From an uncultured Burkholderiales bacterium (GTDB lineage: Bacteria; Pseudomonadota; Gammaproteobacteria; Burkholderiales; Burkholderiaceae_C): 64,000 bases of DNA. Under the pieces are notes generated by a model that saw only the letters and a list, made by a program, of their open reading frames with translations, did no database searches and was not told the origin of the DNA. Positions 54,901 through 62,802 of this stretch are shown here, in pieces. The translations under genes were made by a program, and so were the position numbers. The stretch spans positions 1 through 64,000 of the forward strand of contig CAIKVH010000043.1 of NCBI GenBank assembly GCA_903830725.1, read 5' to 3'. Positions within the stretch are counted from its first letter, which is position 1; each line of letters opens with the position of its first letter.

Positions 54901-55782
54901 CTGTCAGGCATCTTCAGGGACTTGATGCCCCTGCAAATCAAACTCCTCGCAGAGGCCGCCTATATGGCAGCAAGTGCAGATGAGCCATTGGAACAAAATT
55001 TTGTTAGAAAGCATGCGTTCAAATATATGCAGGACAACGGATGTGACCTACAAACTGCTTCCCTCAGAATTTTTGGTAACGCAGATAGTGCGTATGGAGC
55101 AAACGTAAATAATTTAATCGAAAGCGGTGCATGGACTGATGAAAATGAATTGGGCGACACCTACACGGCAAGAAAAGGTTTTGCCTTTGGAATCGATGGA
55201 CTCGCTGTGAAGAACACGACCATCCTAAAGTCAGCACTGGCTGATGTTGAGTTGACTTATCAAAATCTTGATTCGGTTGAGCTAGGGGTGACCACAATTG
55301 ATAACTATTTTGATACGCTTGGTGGCATATCCAAGGCCGTTCAACAGGCCAACGGAGGAGTCTCCAAGCCCGTCTTTATTGGCGACCAGACCAAGGGGGA
55401 AGGTAAAGTAAGGTCTTTATCCGACCAAGTAGAGTTAGAAACCAGAACTCGTATTTTGAATCCCAAGTGGTATGAGGGCATGTTAAAAAGTGGATTTGAG
55501 GGGGTTCGCCAAATTGAGGTTCACCTAACCAATACAGTGGGTTGGTCTGCAACGACTGGGCAAGTACAGCCGTGGGTTTATAAACAAATCACAGAAACAT
55601 TTGTCTTAAACTCAGAGCTAAGACAAAGACTTGCTGAGCTGAACCCAACCGCCTCCATGAGAATGGCAAACAGATTGCTTGAGGCATGCGAGCGTAACTA
55701 CTGGACCCCAGATCCAGAAACACTTGAAAAACTTAAACTAGCGACTGAAGAACTAGAAGATCGATTAGAAGGAGTTTACTGA
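51985..55782 (+). CDS. bchH: Magnesium chelatase subunit BchH
   Basis: A 1265-residue large subunit that binds protoporphyrin IX and Mg and inserts the metal with BchI and BchD, the first committed step of bacteriochlorophyll synthesis. The CobN/BchH signature runs through the protein: [14 protein letters not shown] near the start, [20 protein letters not shown] around residue 615, and [20 protein letters not shown] toward the end. A Cys cluster, [11 protein letters not shown], is at about 400-411. The length is within the usual range. The PpsR-type site upstream implies control by oxygen and light. Confidence 0.96.
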   Translation: [1265 protein letters not shown]

Positions 55783-55889
55783 AATTAGGCTTTAAAGCTT
55801 CAAGGATCTATTTTTTTGAATTTCAGATTTAATTTTCAATTATTCTTGCCTTAGACTACTGACCTGAAGCTTCACTAATCATTTTTTAA

Positions 55890-56915
55890 ATGGCAATTCC
55901 TTTTCCTTTTTCTGCTATCGTTGGACAAAACGATATGAAAACAGCTATCCAAATTGTGGCTGTTGATCCTAGTGTTAACGGTATTTTGGCGCTAGGTGAT
56001 CGGGGCACTGGCAAATCAACAGCTGTCAGAGCGCTTGCAGATTTACTGCCCCCCATCAAAGCTGTCAAGAACTGTATTTATGGTTGTGATCCGAAGGATC
56101 AATCTAAATCCTGTGATCAATGCGAAAAACTTAAGCTCTCGACTGCCTCCCCCCCTAGTGAGCTTAGACCAGTTCCAGTTGTAGACCTACCCCTTGGCGC
56201 CTCTGAGGATAGGGTTGTGGGTGCGTTGGACCTAGAAAAAGCACTTAGTCAGGGTATTAAATCGTTTTCCCCTGGCCTTTTGGCAAAAGCTAATCGGGGA
56301 TTTTTATACATTGATGAGGTTAATTTATTGGAGGACCACTTAGTTGATTTACTGATTGATGTGGCAGCTTCAGGGGAAAATCTTGTTGAACGCGAGGGGT
56401 TGAGCGTTAGACACCCCGCTCGTTTTGTATTGGTCGGCAGTGGTAATCCAGAGGAAGGTGAACTGAGACCCCAACTGCTAGACAGATTTGGTTTGTGTGT
56501 TGAGGTCAAAACGCCCCAGGAGCTTGAGGAGCGAATCCTTGTCATTAAACGACGTGATGCTTTTGAGAAAAATCCAGAGAAATTTCAAGAAGACTGGCGT
56601 GAGGCCAATGATGCCCTTCGCGAAAAAATAATTAAAGCAAAAAAACGCTTAGACAAAGTGGTTATGGACGATGACTTTCTACGGTTATGTTCCAGACTTT
56701 GCATGGCGCTTGGCACTGACGGCTTAAGAGCAGAGCTGACCCTCATGAAGGCAACAAGAGCTTACGCAGCGCTTGAGGGTGACAAGAAAGTTGATGCCAA
56801 ACACCTCAGAGTTATTGCACCTATGGCTTTGTGCCATAGGCTAAGGCGTGACCCATTGGATGACACGGGCTCAACCATAAGAGTCGAGAGAGCTTTGGAA
56901 GAACTCTTTAAATAA
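55890..56915 (+). CDS. bchI: Magnesium chelatase ATPase subunit BchI
   Basis: A 341-residue AAA+ ATPase. Walker A GDRGTGKST is at residues 36-44, Walker B FLYIDEVNLLEDHLVD near 138, and the sensor region SGNPEEGELRPQLLDRFGL follows. A Cys-rich insertion, CIYGCDPKDQSKSCDQC, is at about 62-78. It forms a hexamer with BchD that drives Mg insertion by BchH. It begins 107 bases after bchH. Confidence 0.96.
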   Translation: MAIPFPFSAIVGQNDMKTAIQIVAVDPSVNGILALGDRGTGKSTAVRALADLLPPIKAVKNCIYGCDPKDQSKSCDQCEKLKLSTASPPSELRPVPVVDLPLGASEDRVVGALDLEKALSQGIKSFSPGLLAKANRGFLYIDEVNLLEDHLVDLLIDVAASGENLVEREGLSVRHPARFVLVGSGNPEEGELRPQLLDRFGLCVEVKTPQELEERILVIKRRDAFEKNPEKFQEDWREANDALREKIIKAKKRLDKVVMDDDFLRLCSRLCMALGTDGLRAELTLMKATRAYAALEGDKKVDAKHLRVIAPMALCHRLRRDPLDDTGSTIRVERALEELFK

Positions 56916-57060
56916 AAATCCCCTAAAGGTTTCTCTGAGTGCCTGCATCCTCCCTTATTACCTTGAAACCCAATTCATCAAGTCTAGGTGCTTTAAAGAC
57001 TACCGCGTCAATAAGTTGTACTCCTTTTACTAAAGCATCCTCTGGGATTAGGCCATTCAA

Positions 57061-58980
57061 ATGAAAAATATGGCCTTGGATGATGCGCTCTGGGGTTTAG
57101 CTGCCCTAACAGTTGATCCCGCTGGTCTCAAGGGCATATGGCTTAAAAGTTTTCACGGTCCTGTCACTCAGGAATGGCTTGAGTGGCTTAATGCGTTGAG
57201 AAAAGACATTGTCAAGATTCCCTGCAATATCGATTCAGAGAGATTACTGGGAGGATTAGACTTAGCGGTCACCCTGCAACTTGGGCGGCCCGTAAGACAA
57301 AGCGGAGTTCTCGCTCAAAGTCACGGGAAGTTGCTCATTTGCCCTATGTCCGAGCGACTCCCTGCGTCAACTGCATCCATACTCACGCAGGTTCTCGACT
57401 CAAAGCAAGTAAGCTCTCAATTTGGACAGGATACTGAGCCCGCAAGTTTTGGGCTTATTGCTATCGATGAATCGACCCCTGAGGAGAGTTCGATACCAAA
57501 TTCTTTGCGTGAACAGTTGGGAATATGGTTGGACTTAACACAGGTCAATCCAAGACAAAGTGCGGAAGACGACACCTTAGATATGCTTGAAACGGTTGAG
57601 AAAAAACTCAAGCAAGATCCTCATTACTATCAAAAAGATATAGAAAAATTCAAGCTAGAAGAAAGTGATATTCGAGACTTGTGTGAGCTTGCGCAAGGGT
57701 TTGCAATAAAAAGTATGCGAGCACCCTGGTATGCAGCTCGTTTGGCTACTGTATTGGCTCTTTTGAGGGGCTCTAGCACGGTCCAAGCTCAGGACCTAGG
57801 CAGAGCCGCTAGGTTAGTCCTGACGCCAAGAGCCGAGGCAATGCCAAGCCAAATGGAGCAAGCACCATCAGATACAGGAAATCAAAACGAACTACCCCCC
57901 TCTGATCCAGCGAATCCCAGCGAACAAGAGGACGGCGCACTGTCTGAGGAATTAAAAAATGAGCTACCACCCTCTTCTGAGCTCCCGCTAGAGAAACACA
58001 CTGCTCCAACCCCCGATACCGAAAGGCAAGATAAACAAAACGTAGAGGAGCTTCAAAATTCCGATTTTCAAAAGCTTGAAACCTCTATCCTCGAGGCGGC
58101 TTTAGCTACATTACCTACGGGCCTTTTAAAGCAACTTGCTGAAGGAAAATCGATATCGAAAAAAGGATCTGCCGGGCGGGTCGGTGATATCCAAAAAGGG
58201 GCTCAAAAAGGACGCCCACTGCAGGCGATTAAAGGACTTCCGCAAAACGGGAATCGATTGCATGTATTGGCAACATTACGCCATGCCGCTCCCAGGCAAA
58301 GGATTCGTGAATTAACGGCTCAAAACAATTCAGTCCATCAGCCAACAGCTAAACGTTTAAGAATTTTGAGTGAAGATTTTCATATACAAAGATTTGCAAA
58401 ACGAAGTGAGAGTTGTATTATTTTTTGCATTGATGCCTCTGGATCTGCTGCATTAGAGCGACTCGCAGAGGCAAAAGGTGCTGTTGAATTATTACTGAAG
58501 GACTCCTACGCACGGCGCGATCATATTTGTGTAATCGGTTTCCGAGACAAACAGGCACAGGTACATTTACCGGCAACACGGTCATTGGTTCGTGCAAAAC
58601 GAGAGTTGCAAGCGCTCCCAGGTGGTGGAGGTACGCCATTGGCTAATGCAATAAAACTAGCCCTTGAGACCTCCATGCAAGCTCGCCATCACGGCATGGC
58701 ACCTACTCTAGTTGTTTTGAGTGATGGACGAGCCAACGTCACACTTCAAGGCGAGGGGTCCCGACCCGTGGCGAAAGCACAGGCACTGTCTTGGGCTAAG
58801 CAGTGGCGTGCAACGCAACTGCCCTGTATTTGGCTAGATACCTCTGCCAGACCCGACCTACAAGCGCAGGAAGTTGCTTTGGCGATGGGCGCCAATTACG
58901 TGCCCCTGCCCTTGGCCAACAGTCAGCGCATGGCTAGTGCAGTTCAAACCTTACACACCACACAAAAACTACGCATTTAA
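57061..58980 (+). CDS. bchD: Magnesium chelatase subunit BchD
   Basis: A 639-residue protein. The N-terminal AAA-like half lacks a clear Walker A; a Pro/Glu-rich linker (about 265-345) follows; the C-terminal VWA domain has the MIDAS motif CIDASGSAA (Asp458) and GGGGTPLANAI. BchD is the platform that links BchI and BchH. It lies 145 bases after bchI, more than usual, with an unexplained open frame on the other strand in the gap. No bchO follows. Confidence 0.95.
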   Translation: MKNMALDDALWGLAALTVDPAGLKGIWLKSFHGPVTQEWLEWLNALRKDIVKIPCNIDSERLLGGLDLAVTLQLGRPVRQSGVLAQSHGKLLICPMSERLPASTASILTQVLDSKQVSSQFGQDTEPASFGLIAIDESTPEESSIPNSLREQLGIWLDLTQVNPRQSAEDDTLDMLETVEKKLKQDPHYYQKDIEKFKLEESDIRDLCELAQGFAIKSMRAPWYAARLATVLALLRGSSTVQAQDLGRAARLVLTPRAEAMPSQMEQAPSDTGNQNELPPSDPANPSEQEDGALSEELKNELPPSSELPLEKHTAPTPDTERQDKQNVEELQNSDFQKLETSILEAALATLPTGLLKQLAEGKSISKKGSAGRVGDIQKGAQKGRPLQAIKGLPQNGNRLHVLATLRHAAPRQRIRELTAQNNSVHQPTAKRLRILSEDFHIQRFAKRSESCIIFCIDASGSAALERLAEAKGAVELLLKDSYARRDHICVIGFRDKQAQVHLPATRSLVRAKRELQALPGGGGTPLANAIKLALETSMQARHHGMAPTLVVLSDGRANVTLQGEGSRPVAKAQALSWAKQWRATQLPCIWLDTSARPDLQAQEVALAMGANYVPLPLANSQRMASAVQTLHTTQKLRI

Positions 58981-59003
58981 ACTTTCAAAATTTTTCGAAA
59001 TCT

Positions 59004-60197
59004 TTAAGCTTTTACCAACCCAAACAAATGCGCTAGGTCTTTAAAGAATATCCTGATATGCGCCATCGGATCTTTGCGAACCAATTCTTTGTTCATATAA
59101 GCATCAAAGGTAAGTTTTTGAACATCCTTGTCCTCGCAAATTTTGACAAAGCGCTCGCGTCTTTTATCGCTTGAATACCAAAAATATTGCATGATCCCTA
59201 AAACCCAAAACACCTGACCGTGCAATTTCATAAAACTTTTACGCGCAAGCTTCAAGTTCTTGGTATTACCCGTGAGTATGCAATTCTCGATCGCATCAGC
59301 TGCGTAACGTCCACCAATCATTGCGTAATAGATACCCTCTCCCGAGGCGGGAGCGACCACGCCCGCTGCGTCGCCCGCCAATACAACATCTAGTCCGTTA
59401 TCCCATTTCGGCAACGGTTTTAAAGGCAGAGGTGCTCCTTCACGTCTTAGGGTCTCAAGGTTTTGTAACCCAGCGGTTTCGCGTAAACGCCCGACAGAGG
59501 CTTTTAATGAGTACCCTTTATCGGCACTGCCTGTGCCAATACTCATTGTGTCACCGTGTGGAAAAACCCACCCGTAAAAGTCAGGGGATAAGGAGCCTCT
59601 GTAATAAACATCACATCGATCGGGGTCGTGATTGGGATCCGCTTCAGGTGCTTTGACAATTTCATGGTATGCAAAAACATACTTTGTCTTCTCCGCACCT
59701 TCGACAGTTTGTCTAGCAACTTCAGACTTTGCACCGTCCGCGCCAATCACAAAACGAGCACGAACGCTACTTTGGGAGATGTTGTTTTTATCTTCACGCA
59801 CCTCAAAATGTACACGTCGAATGCCGTCCTCGTCTTGTGTAAAACGATCAAAGGTACCTTGGCGACGCTCTGCACCGTTGCTTTGTGCACGCACTCTTAG
59901 CCACTCGTCAAACTCGTGGCGATTAACCATGCCTACAAACCCGTCCTCAATTGGAATATCAACACGGTTATCTTTAGGTGAGATCATACGGGCCTTGCGG
60001 GACTTGGCAACGAGCAAATGGTCGGGGATGTCAAAATCCTTAATTAAGCGAGGCGGTATAGCCCCACCGCAGGGTTTAATTCGACCTTGTCTGTCAATCA
60101 GCAAAACGCTTCGCCCTTTGAGGGCCAAGTCATTTGCTGCAGAGGAGCCTGCTGGTCCTCCCCCAATTACAACTACGTCATAGGTTTTCGTATCCAT
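59004..60197 (-). CDS. bchP: Geranylgeranyl diphosphate/chlorophyllide reductase BchP
   Basis: A 397-residue flavoprotein that reduces the geranylgeranyl tail of bacteriochlorophyll to phytyl. The FAD motif VVVIGGGPAGSSAA is at residues 8-21, the motif CGGAIPPRLI follows, then DGAKSEVARQ and VVLAGDAAGVVAPASGEGIY. It is the last gene of the bchG, transporter, bchP operon. AGGTGG lies 7-8 bases before the ATG. Confidence 0.95.
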   Translation of the reverse strand: MDTKTYDVVVIGGGPAGSSAANDLALKGRSVLLIDRQGRIKPCGGAIPPRLIKDFDIPDHLLVAKSRKARMISPKDNRVDIPIEDGFVGMVNRHEFDEWLRVRAQSNGAERRQGTFDRFTQDEDGIRRVHFEVREDKNNISQSSVRARFVIGADGAKSEVARQTVEGAEKTKYVFAYHEIVKAPEADPNHDPDRCDVYYRGSLSPDFYGWVFPHGDTMSIGTGSADKGYSLKASVGRLRETAGLQNLETLRREGAPLPLKPLPKWDNGLDVVLAGDAAGVVAPASGEGIYYAMIGGRYAADAIENCILTGNTKNLKLARKSFMKLHGQVFWVLGIMQYFWYSSDKRRERFVKICEDKDVQKLTFDAYMNKELVRKDPMAHIRIFFKDLAHLFGLVKA

Positions 60198-60286
60198 TTG
60201 ATATCCACCTTTAAAAATTTAGTAAATTACACCTTAAACCAAAATCCACTCCCCGTGCTAATCGATGGAGTCACTCACCTTTAAAT

Positions 60287-61693
60287 TTACATCTCAGTCT
60301 CTATCCGCTGAACTCTTCGCGCAATCCACGCTGCACAAACAAATATGACTGCCTCCAGGGCGAATACACTTGAATAGGCCCAACCCGCATCACCCATTAA
60401 ACGCATCGATAAATCGCTACTTGCAGTTCCGATAATCCCACCAAGTCCAAAGGCAAGCGCCTGAGCAGCTCCAAATAAACCCATCCTGATGCCGGGTTGA
60501 ATACTTACATTAGCGCTACTTGAGTTAACCTTAAGAGTTTCAGTGGCCAATCGCATCATCGTACTGATAGCGGCAATGGAGAACAATCCATTACCCACGC
60601 CTAGGATAAGTAAGATGGGGGTAAGCGGGACAAGGTAAAAGTTATCACTGATTAATCCCGCAGAGCTCAAACCCAGCATTCCCAGGGCTGACAGCACACA
60701 ACCCCAGCTCATCCAAGTTGAGACTCGCCCTAAACGACCGTTCGCCCACCTACTGCCTATAAAGGCAAGAAGTAGCATTCCCACTAACACGCTTGCGTGT
60801 AGGGTGCCAGAGAGTTGCGTGGTTTGCCCAGGCGTATAGCGATAAATGAGTCCAGCAAACGGCTCCAGAATTAAATCTTGCGCACTGTATGCAAACATGG
60901 AGGTAAATACGAAGAAAGTAAATAAACGCGCCTGCTCATCACGCCAAAGTAGCGCAAGGGTTTGTTTGAAGTTTTTTGAGCTAGGAGCCTCATCCCGCGC
61001 AGAAGTTGGGACAGCAACATCGGCAATCGGAGCGTGTCTAGTGTAATAATTTCTAAGCAATCGACTCTCCAACCCAATAACACTCAGAGTGCTGAGTGTC
61101 ATTGCCAATGCACTCACGCCAACACTGACCATTACGAGTCTGTCAAAAGAAAATGGATCAAGGAGTTTGCCACTAATAATGGAGGTTACCGCGAAGCCAA
61201 AAATCATCATAATCCAAACCGACGTAGCCGCAGTTGCCCTTTGTTGATCGCCAACTCCTTTGGATAACAGAACCAAAAGCGGTGTTCCACAAGCACTGAC
61301 GCCTATTCCAATCATGCAGTAAGCAATTAAAGCGGTCATTAATCCTAGGGCGAAATTTTCAGCCATCCATGTTGTGGCCAACGCTGCCAAAACACCTCCG
61401 AGGGTTAGAACACCCATCCCGCCCACAATCCAAGGCGTACACCGCTTCGTTTGATCTGCGCCGTAGCCCAAGCGCGGACGAACTATTTGAATGATGTAGT
61501 GAAGACTCACCAAAAACCCCGATACGACTGCAGGGAGTCCAAGCTCAATCACCATTACTCGGTTTAAAGTCGTAGTAGTCGTAACAACAACTGCACCCAT
61601 AGAGGCTTGAACGATACCCACACAAAAAATATTTAGCCAATTGGAATTCGTAGATTCAGCGACTTGTAATGATGGTAGGGTAAGTTGATTCAT
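60287..61693 (-). CDS. PucC-family MFS protein of the bchG-bchP operon
   Basis: A 468-residue membrane protein with about 12 helices, of the BCD (bacteriochlorophyll delivery) family. RVMVIELGLPAVVSGFLVSL and RPRLGYGADQTKRCTPWIVGG match the pattern of PucC but the protein is distinct. The gene normally lies between bchG and bchP (called ORF428 or bch2 in Rhodobacter) and may handle bacteriochlorophyll for antenna assembly. The context here is the same. Confidence 0.9.
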   Translation of the reverse strand: MNQLTLPSLQVAESTNSNWLNIFCVGIVQASMGAVVVTTTTTLNRVMVIELGLPAVVSGFLVSLHYIIQIVRPRLGYGADQTKRCTPWIVGGMGVLTLGGVLAALATTWMAENFALGLMTALIAYCMIGIGVSACGTPLLVLLSKGVGDQQRATAATSVWIMMIFGFAVTSIISGKLLDPFSFDRLVMVSVGVSALAMTLSTLSVIGLESRLLRNYYTRHAPIADVAVPTSARDEAPSSKNFKQTLALLWRDEQARLFTFFVFTSMFAYSAQDLILEPFAGLIYRYTPGQTTQLSGTLHASVLVGMLLLAFIGSRWANGRLGRVSTWMSWGCVLSALGMLGLSSAGLISDNFYLVPLTPILLILGVGNGLFSIAAISTMMRLATETLKVNSSSANVSIQPGIRMGLFGAAQALAFGLGGIIGTASSDLSMRLMGDAGWAYSSVFALEAVIFVCAAWIARRVQRIETEM

Positions 61694-61748
61694 TGGTATG
61701 GACGATGTGTACTAATGGGCTGTTGGGGGTGGGTATCTTTTCTTACCT

Positions 61749-62621
61749 CTACATTGACCTTAAAGCAAATGCACTAACCATCATCCCCACCACATACATA
61801 GGTACGCCAAAGGCACTTACGTGAATTGCTTTGGGAATAGGATCTTTAATAAAAGAGTACATCAAGGGGAACTGACCCAAAGAGAGGATGAACACTGCGA
61901 TTGCGCTTTGGGTCATTCCGCCTTGCATTAACAAAACACTGACGGCCCACTGAGCCAGGATCATGATTAGGCTAGACATCCATGCAGCGCCCTTTGCACC
62001 CATCAAAACAGGCAGGGACCTAACATTCATTTGCCTATCCCCCTCAATAGCTTTGAAATCGTTAAGGGTCATAATTCCATGAGCACCAAAACTGTATAGG
62101 AGTGCAAAAACAATAATCAAATTGTTAGGTAATTGGTTACCTAACATGACTGCAGCGCCAGTCAGCCACGCCAAGCCCTCGTAGCTGAGCGCACATGCTG
62201 TATTTCCAATCCAACCGTTTTGTTTAAATCTTAGAGGCGGGGCAGAATAAGCCCACGCCAAAACCAAACCAAGTGCAGTTGCTTTAAAAGCCCAAGGCCC
62301 TAGTTGAGTTGCCCACAACAAGGAAAGTACAGTCCAAACAATTGCTAGCCCAAGCCCCCAGTACCCTGGCATGCGCCCCGATGGGATCGGTCTATTGGGC
62401 TCATTGATTGCGTCCACATGTCTGTCAAACCAATCATTGGAGGCTTGACTACACGCGCAAACCATTGGGCCAGCTAAAACAATACCCCAAACTACTTTGA
62501 ATCCATTCATCTCAATAGACTCACCCGTGGAGATAACTCCACACGCATACGCCCACATGGGAGGAAACCACGTGATTGGCTTTAAGAGCTCAGCTACAAC
62601 TTTCAACTTTGGAAAATTCAT
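61749..62621 (-). CDS. bchG: Bacteriochlorophyll synthase BchG
   Basis: A 290-residue UbiA-family prenyltransferase with about eight to nine membrane helices. The Asp-rich motif NDWFDRHVDAINEPNRPIP and the second motif TLNDFKAIEGDRQMNVRSLP are the polyprenyl and Mg-binding sites of chlorophyll synthases. It attaches the geranylgeranyl tail to bacteriochlorophyllide. It heads the operon and is divergent from bciB, with a PpsR-type site between them. Confidence 0.96.
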   Translation of the reverse strand: MNFPKLKVVAELLKPITWFPPMWAYACGVISTGESIEMNGFKVVWGIVLAGPMVCACSQASNDWFDRHVDAINEPNRPIPSGRMPGYWGLGLAIVWTVLSLLWATQLGPWAFKATALGLVLAWAYSAPPLRFKQNGWIGNTACALSYEGLAWLTGAAVMLGNQLPNNLIIVFALLYSFGAHGIMTLNDFKAIEGDRQMNVRSLPVLMGAKGAAWMSSLIMILAQWAVSVLLMQGGMTQSAIAVFILSLGQFPLMYSFIKDPIPKAIHVSAFGVPMYVVGMMVSAFALRSM

Positions 62622-62649
62622 TTTTTAATTTTTCCATTACACAAGAAAA

Positions 62650-62667
62650 TGTCAATAGTAGTTGACA
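62650..62667. promoter_or_regulatory. PpsR/CrtJ-type operator between bchG and bciB
   Basis: TGTCAATAGTAGTTGACA fits TGT-N12-ACA with six-base arms TGTCAA and TTGACA. TTGACA (62662-62667) is also a perfect -35 for bciB, followed 17 bases on by TTCAAT, so the site would block that promoter. It may also control bchG. Confidence 0.75.
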
Positions 62668-62802
62668 CTTATTTTTCTTCAGCATTCAATAAACTACAAT
62701 TTGTTAGACAAATCAAAGTAGTCCTTTGGTATTAATTTTAACTTTATTTGATTGAATCACGAATCCCCAAGGTCTGAATGAAAGAAATTTGAAATAACCG
62801 AG

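Noticed and set aside
58981-59003. Hairpin between convergent bchD and bchP
   Set aside because: Only 23 bases with 4-bp arms; too weak to call.
59632-60183. A 183-codon open frame antisense to bchP
   Set aside because: bchP has clear full-length motifs on the other strand; this frame has no recognisable protein features.
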